From BM003 sp963699835 (lineage in GTDB: Bacteria; Pseudomonadota; Gammaproteobacteria; Steroidobacterales; BM003): a stretch of 64,000 nucleotides of DNA. The stretch spans positions 62,001 to 126,000 of the forward strand of contig CAVOVJ010000013.1 in the NCBI GenBank assembly GCA_963699835.1, written 5' to 3'. The translations under genes and the position numbers were made by a program. The stretch's first letter is position 1; every line of letters begins with the position of its first letter. Below, piece after piece: positions 45,776 to 54,295 of this stretch. Under the pieces are notes generated by a model, which did no database searches, was not told where the DNA came from, and saw only the letters and a list, made by a program, of their open reading frames with translations.

Positions 45776-46413
45776 ACTATCGGTTTCTCCAGCGGCCGGC
45801 CGTCGAATTGCGGTACCGCGCCGTTCCACATCAGGCGGCCTGTGCCGATCCAGTTGATCACACGCGGATAAAGTATGTACTCGCGTTGCTGAACGCGAGC
45901 TGAAAGCATGGCTTCGTCGTCATCGGGCCTAACCGCGACCTCGGCTTGCGCAATGACCGGGCCGCCGTCCAGTTCCGGGGTGACGAAATGCACGCTGGTG
46001 CCATGCAGTATATCGCCGTTCTCCAGCGCCCGGCGATGGGTGTGCAGTCCGCGATAGCACGGTAACAGGGATGGGTGAATATTGACCATGCGCCCCCGGT
46101 AGGCCTCAACCAGCCCGGTGCCGAGGATCCGCATAAATCCCGCCAGTACGACCAGGTCGGCAGCAAAATCGTCGATCAGTTCGCCAATCCTGCGGTCGAA
46201 GGCCTGGCGATCGGAGCACTCGCTGCGGCTGACTACTGCTGTCGGGACCGCGGCTTGCTGCGCCCGTGTCAGGCCGAAGGCATCGGGGTTGTCGCTGATC
46301 ACGCCGCATATTTCGGCCGCCGACAGTTCACTGTCGCGCGCGTCCAGCATCGCCTGGAGATTGCTGCCATTGCCGGAGATCAATACGACCAGCCGCAATG
46401 ACGGCCGAGCCAT
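45739..46413 (-). CDS. purN: Phosphoribosylglycinamide formyltransferase
   Basis: A 224-residue folate-dependent enzyme of purine synthesis (GAR to FGAR). The GAR-binding LISGNGSNLQAMLDA, the catalytic Asn/His segment MVNIHPSLLPCYRGLHTHRR and the GTSVHFVTPELDGGPVIAQA loop with the catalytic Asp are intact. Its start overlaps the purM stop by one base, a standard purMN pair. Confidence 0.95.
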   Translation of the reverse strand: MARPSLRLVVLISGNGSNLQAMLDARDSELSAAEICGVISDNPDAFGLTRAQQAAVPTAVVSRSECSDRQAFDRRIGELIDDFAADLVVLAGFMRILGTGLVEAYRGRMVNIHPSLLPCYRGLHTHRRALENGDILHGTSVHFVTPELDGGPVIAQAEVAVRPDDDEAMLSARVQQREYILYPRVINWIGTGRLMWNGAVPQFDGRPLEKPIVWKHQSGPDSLP

Positions 46414-47444
46414 CAGGAAATCTCCACCGCGTGGTCACCCGCGTGGATGCGGCCAATGACCCACGCCGTCTCCCCGGCAGCGCTGAGGATATCGATCGCA
46501 CGGCCGGCCTCATCCGCGGCAACCACGATGCACATGCCGATACCGCAGTTGAATGTCCGATACATTTCGCCTTCAGCTACGTTACCGTTGCGCTGCAGCC
46601 AGTCGAACACCGCAGGCCGCTCCCAGCTGTCGCCAACGATTGTCGCACCAAGATCATCGGGCAGTACGCGCGGCAGGTTTTCCGGAAGACCACCGCCCGT
46701 GATATGAGCGAGCGAGCGTACCTCGACCTGTTGCATCAGCGCATGGACGGATTTGACGTAAATGCGAGTTGGCGCCAGTAGCTGCTCGCCGAGCAGCCCG
46801 TCTCCAAGTGGGTCTGTCAGCTGACCGCCACTGACTTCGAGAATCTTGCGGATCAGTGAATAGCCATTCGAGTGCGGTCCTGACGAGGCGAGCCCGATCA
46901 CGCAGTCGCCTGGCCGTGTGTGTGCGCCGTCGATGATCCGCTCGCGCTCGACAATGCCGACACAGAACCCGGCGAGATCGTAATCGCCCGGCCGATAGAT
47001 ACCAGGCATCTCTGCGGTTTCGCCGCCGATCAGCGCGGCGCCGGCCTGGCGGCAGCCCTCTGCTATTCCTGCGACGACGGCCTCAGCGACCTCGAGCTGC
47101 AGATGCGATGTTGCGTAATAGTCGAGAAAGAACAGAGGCTCGGCACCGGTAACCAGCACATCGTTGACGCACATAGCGACAAGGTCAATGCCGATCGTGT
47201 CGTGGATGCCCATCTCGATTGCGAGCTTGAGTTTCGTTCCGACGCCATCGGTTCCCGACACCAGGACCGGGTTACTGTAGCGGTCCGGCGGCAGTGCAAA
47301 CAGGCCGCCGAAGCCGCCGATCCCGCTCAGCACACCCTCCCGGTGGGTGCTGTTTACACTGGTCTTGATGCGCTGGACCAACTCGTTTCCGGCATCGATA
47401 TCGACACCGGCATCCCGGTAGGTAAGGGATGTTTTATTGTTCAT
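46413..47444 (-). CDS. purM: Phosphoribosylformylglycinamidine cyclo-ligase
   Basis: A 343-residue AIR synthetase of purine biosynthesis. Diagnostic blocks: SLTYRDAGVDIDAGNELVQR, VSGTDGVGTKLKLAIEMG, GIDLVAMCVNDVLVTGAEPL, GGETAEMPGIYRPGDYDLAG, HSNGYSLIRKIL and AHITGGGLPENLPRVLP. Length and domains are complete. It diverges from the DUF2066 gene with about 100 bases between starts. Confidence 0.96.
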   Translation of the reverse strand: MNNKTSLTYRDAGVDIDAGNELVQRIKTSVNSTHREGVLSGIGGFGGLFALPPDRYSNPVLVSGTDGVGTKLKLAIEMGIHDTIGIDLVAMCVNDVLVTGAEPLFFLDYYATSHLQLEVAEAVVAGIAEGCRQAGAALIGGETAEMPGIYRPGDYDLAGFCVGIVERERIIDGAHTRPGDCVIGLASSGPHSNGYSLIRKILEVSGGQLTDPLGDGLLGEQLLAPTRIYVKSVHALMQQVEVRSLAHITGGGLPENLPRVLPDDLGATIVGDSWERPAVFDWLQRNGNVAEGEMYRTFNCGIGMCIVVAADEAGRAIDILSAAGETAWVIGRIHAGDHAVEIS

Positions 47445-47540
47445 GGATGACTCGGCTCAGTGGTTGATTGGGACGGCCCGCCGCGGTGGCGGCGCTGGCT
47501 ATGTATTGTACACCGGGCTGTATGGGAGAATGAGCGCCGG

Positions 47541-48587
47541 ATGCTGACCGGTCAAAGGAGCAGGCTTTTGCCGAAGATCTGGAAAATTGGGGTCGTGCTG
47601 GTAGCGGCTGCGGCCATCTGCGGCAGTCTTTACGCCACCGAGATTGGCGGTCTTTACGAGGCCTCTGTCGAGGTCGAGGACCGCACTGCGAACAGTGTTG
47701 GCGCCGGTTACACCCGGGCGCTCGAGCAGGTATTGATCCGGGTGACCGGATATCGCCGTATCGAGCCAGGCGACGGCGCCCATGAGCTGCTGGGCTCGGC
47801 GCGAAAATTCGTCCAGCAATATCGATTTCTCGATGACGGGCGGCTCTGGGTGCGCTTCGATGAGGACGCAGTGAATGCCGAACTCGTTGCCCGCAGCGAG
47901 CGGGTCTGGGGCGGCGAGCGCCCCGAAACGCTGATGTGGCTGGCCCTCGATAACGGTCGCGGCGAACGCGCGCTCCTCGGTTCCGAGGATGTCGGAGACA
48001 TGCCCGATCTGCTGCGCGAGCGGGCGGCACAGCGCGGCCTGCCGCTGCTTCTGCCTCTCAACGATGCGGCGGACATGCAGTCGCTGACCTTTTCCGATGT
48101 ATGGGCGGGGTTTGACGACAAGATTGCTGAAGCTTCGGAACGATACGGTGCCGACGCAGTGCTTATCGGCCGTGCGCAGCTGCAGCAGAATGGCCAATGG
48201 CGGGTACGCTGGACGCTGATGATGGGTGCGACACAGGCCCAGGCGCTCGGCGGACTCGAGGCAGGCATCGATCTCGCTGCCGATCGGTTTGCCGAGTTGT
48301 TCGCGGTTCGCGGCAGCCCGCAGAGCGGCGACCTGATGTTGACGGTCAGCGGGGTCGAGGGTTTTGCCGAATATGGCGCGGTGGCCAGTTACCTGGAGCA
48401 ACTGAGCGTTGTCGAAAGCCTGGCGATCGACGAGGCCTCCGCCGACGGTGTTCGGTTCCGGTTGCGTCTCCGCGCCGAGCCAGAGATGCTCGAGCGGACG
48501 ATCGGTCTCGGCACTCTGCTGGAATCAGAGCCGTCACCGGGGATGCCCGAGTCCGCGCCCTCATTGCGGTATCGCTATCGACGATGA
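47541..48587 (+). CDS. DUF2066 domain-containing exported protein
   Basis: A 348-residue protein with an N-terminal hydrophobic signal (WKIGVVLVAAAAICGSLYA) and the DUF2066 pattern: LYEASVEVEDRTANSVGAGY, RALEQVLIRVTGYR, VQQYRFLDDGRLWVRFDEDA and RYGADAVLIGRAQLQQNGQW. Its function is unknown; a periplasmic location is expected. It is regularly found between purM (divergent) and a CDP-alcohol phosphatidyltransferase/hda pair, as here. The ATG at 47541 is preferred over an in-frame ATG 81 bases upstream, whose extra residues are not hydrophobic or conserved. Confidence 0.88.
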   Translation: MLTGQRSRLLPKIWKIGVVLVAAAAICGSLYATEIGGLYEASVEVEDRTANSVGAGYTRALEQVLIRVTGYRRIEPGDGAHELLGSARKFVQQYRFLDDGRLWVRFDEDAVNAELVARSERVWGGERPETLMWLALDNGRGERALLGSEDVGDMPDLLRERAAQRGLPLLLPLNDAADMQSLTFSDVWAGFDDKIAEASERYGADAVLIGRAQLQQNGQWRVRWTLMMGATQAQALGGLEAGIDLAADRFAELFAVRGSPQSGDLMLTVSGVEGFAEYGAVASYLEQLSVVESLAIDEASADGVRFRLRLRAEPEMLERTIGLGTLLESEPSPGMPESAPSLRYRYRR

Positions 48588-49144
48588 ATCTGAAGTTTAT
48601 TCCCAACCTGATCTGTATCGTGCGCATGTTGTTGGTTGCGCCGATCGTCATGTTGCTGGTTCGGGGTGAATTTGAGAAAGCACTATTGTTGTTTTTCGTT
48701 GCCGGATTCTCCGACGGACTGGACGGTTACCTGGCGCGGCGATTTGACTGGCGGACGCGTCTTGGCGGTATTCTGGATCCGCTCGCCGACAAGTTACTGA
48801 TGTTCAGCGTCTTCATTACTCTCACCTACGTCGGTCTGAATCCGCTGTGGTTGGCGCTGATTGTGATCGGACGCGATCTGCTGATAGTCGGCGGCGGATT
48901 TGCATACAATTTTCTGGTCAAGCCGCTCGAGGGCGAGCCGAGCGGGGTCAGCAAAATCAACACCGCGATGCAGTTGCTCTATGTCCTCGCGGTGTTATCG
49001 GCGGCTGCCTATCCGGCGTTCGTGCCGGGCTGGGCGGTGCTGCTTCTCGGCAGTATGGTGCTGGTCACCACGGTTGTAAGTGGCATTGATTATGTCTGGC
49101 GGTGGGGCATGCGCGCATACCGTGTAAGCCACGAGCCGGCATGA
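48584..49144 (+). CDS. CDP-alcohol phosphatidyltransferase family protein
   Basis: A 186-residue inner-membrane enzyme with about five or six helices and the CDP-alcohol transferase motif DGLDGYLARR followed by LGGILDPLADKLL, in which all four metal/catalytic Asp residues are present. It resembles PgsA (phosphatidylglycerophosphate synthase) and starts MNLKFIPNLICIVRMLL. Whether it is the housekeeping PgsA or a paralogue cannot be settled here. ATGA overlaps join it to the DUF2066 gene before and hda after. Confidence 0.88.
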   Translation: MNLKFIPNLICIVRMLLVAPIVMLLVRGEFEKALLLFFVAGFSDGLDGYLARRFDWRTRLGGILDPLADKLLMFSVFITLTYVGLNPLWLALIVIGRDLLIVGGGFAYNFLVKPLEGEPSGVSKINTAMQLLYVLAVLSAAAYPAFVPGWAVLLLGSMVLVTTVVSGIDYVWRWGMRAYRVSHEPA

Positions 49145-49863
49145 GCCAGCTGCCTCTGCCGGTTGCGTTACCCGATCAGGCGCGCCTGGAGTCTTTTTAT
49201 CCGGGCCCGAACAAAGCGGTGCTCGACTACCTTGAGCGTTTCCTGGCGCGCCCCGACGACCCGGTGGCGTGGCTCTGGGGTCCGTGTGGCAGCGGCAAGA
49301 GCCATCTTTGTCAGGCATTGTGCCGGGCCGGTATCGGCCGCGGTGAACAGTGTGCTTATTTTGGGCTGGGAACGGAGCCGCTGCCTCCCGCGCAAATTGT
49401 GTCCGGCTGGGGCAACGCCGCGTTGCTGTGTTTCGACGATATCGATCGAATCGCCGGCAACAATGCCTGGGAGGCGGCACTGTTTACGCTGTTCAATCAG
49501 AGCCGCGACATGGGTGGTCGCTGGCTGGTCACTTCGTCCGCGCCACCGGCCGCGGTACCAATCATGCTGGAGGATCTGAGGTCGCGGCTGGGATGGGGGC
49601 CGGTCTTCGAGTTGGCGACCATGGAGGATGCCGACCGGTTGCGCGCCTTGCGCTTACGGGCGAGCGTTCGCGGTCTGGAGTTGCCGGAAGAAACCGGGCG
49701 TTATTTGCTCACCCGATTTGCGCGTGACAGCCATTCCCTGTTTCGTTTGCTCGACCAGCTTGACCAGGCGTCGCTGAGCGCCCAAAGACGATTGACGATT
49801 CCCTTTGTCAAGAGCGTTATAAGGGCTTCCTGCTTATCCTCGTACCGAGGCTCGCCACGGTGA
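49141..49863 (+). CDS. hda: DnaA regulatory inactivator Hda
   Basis: A 240-residue DnaA-related AAA+ protein that, with the sliding clamp, triggers ATP hydrolysis on DnaA after initiation. The clamp-binding N-terminus (MSQLPLPVAL), Walker A in WGPCGSGKSHLCQAL, Walker B in LLCFDDIDRIAGN and the C-terminal RRLTIPFVKSVI are present. The DnaA DNA-binding domain is absent, as expected. The start overlaps the preceding stop (ATGA). The 3' end overlaps the convergent DUF2069 gene by 47 bases. Confidence 0.93.
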   Translation: MSQLPLPVALPDQARLESFYPGPNKAVLDYLERFLARPDDPVAWLWGPCGSGKSHLCQALCRAGIGRGEQCAYFGLGTEPLPPAQIVSGWGNAALLCFDDIDRIAGNNAWEAALFTLFNQSRDMGGRWLVTSSAPPAAVPIMLEDLRSRLGWGPVFELATMEDADRLRALRLRASVRGLELPEETGRYLLTRFARDSHSLFRLLDQLDQASLSAQRRLTIPFVKSVIRASCLSSYRGSPR

Positions 49864-50155
49864 ACTGAATCAGACCGGCCACGGCAAACGCCGCAGCCCA
49901 CACACGCTGTTGGGGATTAGCGATCAGCTCCACGATCGCGATACCCAGATACGGGATGATGAGGACGCATAGCCACTGATAGGCGCGGGTCGGGTTGCTG
50001 CGGTAGACAAAGACCGGAATAAGTAGCGGCAGCGCGAGGGCGGCAGCCGCGACAACGCCAATTGCCGAAATGAAGCGGTGCAGAAACAGGCCCAGCAAGA
50101 TGAGCAGGAATGCCGCCGCGACAGCGTCAACGGCGCGTGCCCGGCTGGCCGTCAC
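49817..50155 (-). CDS. DUF2069 membrane protein
   Basis: A 112-residue protein with four hydrophobic helices and the DUF2069 pattern (ALPLLIPVFVYRSNPTRAYQ, LCVLIIPYLGIAIVELIANP). The function is unknown. It overlaps the wrbA stop by four bases and sits in the wrbA-arsC operon; the same order is frequent in related genomes. Confidence 0.85.
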   Translation of the reverse strand: MTASRARAVDAVAAAFLLILLGLFLHRFISAIGVVAAAALALPLLIPVFVYRSNPTRAYQWLCVLIIPYLGIAIVELIANPQQRVWAAAFAVAGLIQFTVASLGTRISRKPL

Positions 50156-50760
50156 GATGCGCCGGCAACGGATTGGTCAAGCCGCAGCGCAATGTCGGCC
50201 ACGCGCCTGCCGAGCGCACGCGCCAGCTCGTTTTCCTGGCCGCTCAGGCCGGGTTTTGCGCCGTCTGGCTGATAGGCACTGGCGCCGTAGGGGCTGCCAC
50301 CGCCGCTCGTCGTGCTCAAGGCGTTTTCGCTGTAAGGCAGGCCGGTGATGATCATGCCGTGATGGAGCAGCGGCAACATCATCGTCAACAACGTGCTTTC
50401 CTGGCCGCCGTGCAGGCTGGAGGTAGAGGTGAACGCGGCAGCGGGTTTGCCCGACAGCGTGCCGCTGAGCCAGAGCGCGCTGGTCTGGTCCAGAAAGTAT
50501 TTCAGCGGGGCCGCCATATTGCCGAAATGGGTCGGGCTGCCGATAATCAAGCCGGCGCAACCGGCCAGTTCCTCCAGCGTCGCATACGGAGGGCCGCTAT
50601 CGGGGATCGGCGGAGCCATGGCTTCGCAATCACCGGATACCTGCGGTACGGTTCGCAGCATGGCAGTGACGCCGGGGATGCTCTCCACACCGCGACAGAT
50701 TTGCCGTGCCAGGCGCTCAGTCGAACCATGCCGCGAGAAGTAGAGAACGAGAATCTGCAT
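50152..50760 (-). CDS. wrbA: NAD(P)H:quinone oxidoreductase WrbA
   Basis: A 202-residue flavodoxin-like FMN enzyme making two-electron reductions of quinones. The phosphate-binding LVLYFSRHGSTERLAR, the GLIIGSPTHFGNMAAPLKYF and FTSTSSLHGGQESTLLTMM segments and the GASAYQP near the C-terminus are all WrbA markers. Its start overlaps the arsC-like stop by one base. Confidence 0.93.
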   Translation of the reverse strand: MQILVLYFSRHGSTERLARQICRGVESIPGVTAMLRTVPQVSGDCEAMAPPIPDSGPPYATLEELAGCAGLIIGSPTHFGNMAAPLKYFLDQTSALWLSGTLSGKPAAAFTSTSSLHGGQESTLLTMMLPLLHHGMIITGLPYSENALSTTSGGGSPYGASAYQPDGAKPGLSGQENELARALGRRVADIALRLDQSVAGAS

Positions 50761-51113
50761 CAGCTGGAAACGATCTCGAGCACGGCGGCCGGCGGTCTGC
50801 CGATACGCGCCGCGTCAGCGGTCACAACGATCGGTCGCTGCATCAGAGCGGGATGCGCGTGCATGGCTTGCAACAACTCGTCGTCGTCACGATCGGGGTT
50901 GGCGAGGTCGAGGTCCTGATAAGCGGCCTCGCCAGAGCGAATAAGGTCGCGCGGCTCTATGCCCAGAAGTGCAACAATCCGGGCGAGTTCGGCTACCGAC
51001 GGGGGGGTCTCGAGATACCTGACAACTTTCGGAGAGTGTCCATGCTCTTCGAGCAGAGTCAGAGTGGCGCGCGATTTCGAGCAGCGGGGGTTATGATAAA
51101 TGGTGATGTCCAT
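50760..51113 (-). CDS. arsC: ArsC-family arsenate reductase (glutaredoxin type)
   Basis: A 117-residue thioredoxin-fold protein with the active Cys in IYHNPRCSKSRATLTLL and the downstream LIRSGEAAYQDLDL and MQRPIVVTADAARIGRP motifs. These match the ArsC/YfgD clade, in which YfgD-type members linked to wrbA and hda often have no arsenic context. No arsB, acr3 or arsR lies nearby, so a general redox role is as likely as arsenate reduction. Confidence 0.85.
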   Translation of the reverse strand: MDITIYHNPRCSKSRATLTLLEEHGHSPKVVRYLETPPSVAELARIVALLGIEPRDLIRSGEAAYQDLDLANPDRDDDELLQAMHAHPALMQRPIVVTADAARIGRPPAAVLEIVSS

Positions 51114-51162
51114 TGTCTGGTCCGGGAAACGGAAACGCCGGCGGATTGTATTATTGCATTTC

Positions 51163-51191
51163 TTGACGTGCCAATCGGGCCCTGCTAGATT
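51163..51191 (+). promoter_or_regulatory. Strong sigma-70 promoter for the DUF4398 lipoprotein gene
   Basis: TTGACG at 51163-51168, an exact 17-base spacer and TAGATT at 51186-51191. Transcription would begin near 51198, leaving a leader of under 20 bases made almost only of T and A, with no Shine-Dalgarno sequence before the ATG at 51216. Confidence 0.65.
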
Positions 51192-51215
51192 TTATTTTTC
51201 TATAGTTTTTTTAAT

Positions 51216-51521
51216 ATGATACGGAACTTTCTGAAAGCATTACTGGTAGTTTCGATACTGTCGCTGCTCGGGGCCTGCGCGGCCGCTCCGGTGCAGGAGA
51301 TGAGTGACGCGCGGCAGGCGGTGACGGCGGCGGCGGAAGCCGGCGCCAGCCAATACGCGGCCGAATCGCTCAACTCGGCGCAGACTTTACTGCATAGCGC
51401 CGAGAGTAAGCTTGAAGAGCATTTGTTTACCGGGGCCCGCCGCGACGCCGAGGCGGCACGCGCCGAGGCGCTGGAAGCGCTGAGAATCACTTTGGAGGCG
51501 AAGCGGGAGACCATCGAATAG
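51216..51521 (+). CDS. DUF4398 domain lipoprotein
   Basis: A 101-residue lipoprotein: signal peptide LKALLVVSILSLLGAC with the lipobox LLGAC (Cys 21), then an Ala/Glu-rich amphipathic helix region (ARQAVTAAAEAGASQYAAES, LNSAQTLLHSAESKLEEH) typical of DUF4398. The residue after the Cys is Ala, favouring outer-membrane sorting. The function is unknown; related proteins occur with OmpA-like partners, which are not here. It is followed by acyP after 46 bases. Confidence 0.88.
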   Translation: MIRNFLKALLVVSILSLLGACAAAPVQEMSDARQAVTAAAEAGASQYAAESLNSAQTLLHSAESKLEEHLFTGARRDAEAARAEALEALRITLEAKRETIE

Positions 51522-51567
51522 CGCCACGCGGGACACCGCGCGTGGCCGTTTCGCTTACCGGGCAGCT

Positions 51568-51846
51568 ATGAATTGTCACAGTGCCGCGTTCATCGTCTCA
51601 GGGCGGGTGCAGGGGGTGTTCTTCCGCGAAAGCACGCGTAAAGAGGCGATACGACTTGGACTTGCGGGGCACGCCCGCAACCTCGCCAACGGTACCGTGG
51701 AAGTACTTGCCGTTGGCGAGCCGGAAGCCGTGGAGACTCTCTACTGCTGGCTGCAGTCGGGGCCGCCAATGGCCAGGGTCGATCGGGTAGAACGTCTGTC
51801 GGCGGACGTTGCGGCAGCCGACCTGCGGGATTTTACGACCGGCTGA
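51568..51846 (+). CDS. acyP: Acylphosphatase
   Basis: A 92-residue enzyme hydrolysing acyl phosphates. The phosphate-binding loop with the catalytic Arg (FIVSGRVQGVFFRESTRKEA) and the catalytic Asn (GLAGHARNLANGTVEVLAVG) are intact. It abuts the convergent lytic transglycosylase gene with no gap between the two stops. Confidence 0.93.
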   Translation: MNCHSAAFIVSGRVQGVFFRESTRKEAIRLGLAGHARNLANGTVEVLAVGEPEAVETLYCWLQSGPPMARVDRVERLSADVAAADLRDFTTG

Positions 51847-52467
51847 CTAGTGCCGGTACCACTTGCGCCGCAAACGATCGAGAACCTTGTCCGCGTAGTA
51901 AGTCTTGGGATAGCTGCCATGATAGCGGGCGAGTGCCATGCGAAAGTTGCCATCCTCCATATCCAGGTAATGGCGCAGGATCGTACAGCCCATTCGCAGA
52001 TTGGGCTGAATCTGGGTCAGATTGATGTCGGGCCGGTCGAGCTCCTTCAACCAGAAGCTCATTACCTGCATCAGGCCCTGGGCGCCGACGCGGGAAATGG
52101 CAAATCGATCGAAATTGCTCTCGATGTCGATAACGGCGAGCACCAGCTCGGGATAAAGCTCGAGGCGGCTCGCCTCCATGTGGGCATGTTTGAGAATTTC
52201 CAGCCGTTCCTCCGGGTCCGGCACCTGGCGCTCGAGGCGAGCGGAGTTGAACTGAAGCCACACCTCTGCGTCGAAACGATCGCCGAAACTGGCCGTATCT
52301 GCAACCGCTTCGCCCAGCTTGTCCCGCAGCACCGCATCCTGCGCGGCCGCCTGCGACCAGCACGGTGTTGCGCCCAGAATGCCCGCAAACAGTAAAAGTA
52401 ATACCGGCAAAGCCCGGGACGGGGGGCTATGTCGCGGGTGCCGTACCCAGCCTGTCGAAGACTTCAT
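51847..52467 (-). CDS. Lytic transglycosylase (SLT domain)
   Basis: A 206-residue exported murein-cleaving enzyme. The signal peptide (ALPVLLLLFAGILGATPCWS) leads into a short helical segment and the goose-lysozyme-like SLT domain: catalytic Glu in AVIDIESNFDRFAISRVGAQ, GLMQVMSFWLKEL, and LRMGCTILRHYLDMEDGNFR. It lacks repeats or LysM anchors. The ATG at 52467 overlaps the 3' end of proS by 41 bases, implying coupled expression. Confidence 0.88.
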   Translation of the reverse strand: MKSSTGWVRHPRHSPPSRALPVLLLLFAGILGATPCWSQAAAQDAVLRDKLGEAVADTASFGDRFDAEVWLQFNSARLERQVPDPEERLEILKHAHMEASRLELYPELVLAVIDIESNFDRFAISRVGAQGLMQVMSFWLKELDRPDINLTQIQPNLRMGCTILRHYLDMEDGNFRMALARYHGSYPKTYYADKVLDRLRRKWYRH

Positions 52468-54136
52468 CAACAGCAATGTCCTCGTTTTCCTCACTCTGCC
52501 GAAATCGATATTCGAGCTTGCCGGCGTCTAGTCCGCGTTCGCCGAGCACAATGCGATGCGGTATGCCTATCAACTCCGCGTCAGCGAACTTGACGCCTGG
52601 CCGCAGATCGCGATCATCGAGCAGGACCTCAACGCCGCGCTCGCGCAAATCTTCATAGAGTTTAACTGCGGCATCTCTGACGCGTTGTGACTTAGTCCAG
52701 TTAATTGGCACGATAACGACTTCAAACGGAGCGATCGGCTGCGGCCACACAATCCCCTTTTCATCGTGGTTCTGCTCAACCGCGGCGGCGACGATGCGGC
52801 TGACACCGATCCCGTAACAACCCATGTAGGGATGAACCGAACGGCCGTTCTCGTCGAGGACCGTACAATCCATAGCGGCGCTGTATTTCGTACCCAGCTG
52901 GAAAATATGACCAACCTCGATGCCGCGCGCGATCCGCAGTTTCCCCTGTCCGCTGGGGCTGGGGTCGCCCTCGACAACATTACGCAGATCGGCCGCCACG
53001 GGAAGTTCGGCATCCCGTTCCCAGTTGACCCCGGTCAGATGATAATCCGCGCGATTGGCGCCGCATACGAAATCGGCGAGCGCCAGCGCGGAGTGGTCCG
53101 CATACACCGGACAGGGGAGATCCACCGGCCCAATGAAGCCCGGTTCACAGTCGATGGCCGCACGGATCATTTGCGCGTCTGCCATCCGCAACGGCGACGC
53201 GATGCCGTCGAGTTTCTCTGCTTTAAGCGGATTGAGGTCATGATCGCCACGCAGCACCAGCGCGACCACGCCCGCGTCTGCGCCCGCCACCAGCAGGGTC
53301 TTGACGCACTGTTCGGCAGGAACCGAAAGAAACGGCCCGAGTTCGGCAATGCTTCGGATGCCGGGGGTTGCCACTTCGGCGATCGCCGAGCGCGCGGCGG
53401 GACGCGGAATTAGCGGAGGCAGCGCGGCCGCCAGTTCGACGTTGGCCGCGTACCCGTCGCCGTCGGAGAACGCGATGGCATCTTCGCCGGAGTCGGCGAG
53501 GACATGAAATTCCTCGGAAACGCTTCCTCCGATGGCACCGGTAGCGGCGCTCACCGGCCTGAATTCGAGTCCCAGGCGGCTGAAAATACGGGTATAGGCG
53601 TCACGCATGATCCGATAACCTTCCCGCAGCGATTCTTCGTCGAGGTGGAAGGAATAGGCATCTTTCATCAGGAACTCACGCGCCCGCATGACCCCGAACC
53701 GCGGACGGGTTTCGTCGCGAAATTTGCTTTGAATCTGGAAATAGTTGACCGGCAACTGGCGATAGCTCGACAGTTCCCGGCGCACGATATCGGTAATGAC
53801 CTCCTCGTGGGTCGGGCCGAAACAGAATTCGCGCTGGTGACGGTCTTTCATCCGCAGCAGTTCCGGGCCGTACTCGGCCCATCGGCCGGACTCCTGCCAC
53901 AGCTCGGACGGCTGCACCGCCGGCATCAGCAACTCTAGTGCGCCGGCGCGTTCCATCTCCTCGCGCACGATCCGCTCGACTTTTCTCAGAACTCGCAAAC
54001 CGAGCGGCATCCAGTTGTAGAGACCCGACGCCAGACGGCGGATCATTCCCGCGCGAAGCATCAGCTGGTGGCTGACGACTTCCGCATCGGACGGTGTCTC
54101 GCGCAGTGTATTCAGTGGAAAAGCAGACAAACGCAT
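52427..54136 (-). CDS. proS: Prolyl-tRNA synthetase
   Basis: A 569-residue class II synthetase of the bacterial type with the editing insertion. Motif 1 region RLASGLYNWMPLGLRVLRKV, motif 2 KFRDETRPRFGVMRAREFLM, the editing-domain segment after SEEFHVLADSGEDAI, and motif 3 near YGIGVSRIVAAAVEQ are intact, followed by the anticodon-binding domain. Length is normal and no frameshift is seen. It is transcribed away from pssA. Confidence 0.96.
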   Translation of the reverse strand: MRLSAFPLNTLRETPSDAEVVSHQLMLRAGMIRRLASGLYNWMPLGLRVLRKVERIVREEMERAGALELLMPAVQPSELWQESGRWAEYGPELLRMKDRHQREFCFGPTHEEVITDIVRRELSSYRQLPVNYFQIQSKFRDETRPRFGVMRAREFLMKDAYSFHLDEESLREGYRIMRDAYTRIFSRLGLEFRPVSAATGAIGGSVSEEFHVLADSGEDAIAFSDGDGYAANVELAAALPPLIPRPAARSAIAEVATPGIRSIAELGPFLSVPAEQCVKTLLVAGADAGVVALVLRGDHDLNPLKAEKLDGIASPLRMADAQMIRAAIDCEPGFIGPVDLPCPVYADHSALALADFVCGANRADYHLTGVNWERDAELPVAADLRNVVEGDPSPSGQGKLRIARGIEVGHIFQLGTKYSAAMDCTVLDENGRSVHPYMGCYGIGVSRIVAAAVEQNHDEKGIVWPQPIAPFEVVIVPINWTKSQRVRDAAVKLYEDLRERGVEVLLDDRDLRPGVKFADAELIGIPHRIVLGERGLDAGKLEYRFRQSEENEDIAVDEVFDRLGTAPAT

Positions 54137-54295
54137 GACGGCCCGGACTCCAGTGCGATAGTTCGGCGACTAAACCGGTTATTTTAACGGCGCGATTGAT
54201 CGCGCGTACAGTGCGGCGAAGTCCTGCGGCGTGTCCGGCGACGCGAATCCGTGGCAAACTGTGTCATTGTTCCGCGGCAACCCGGCGCATTATTC

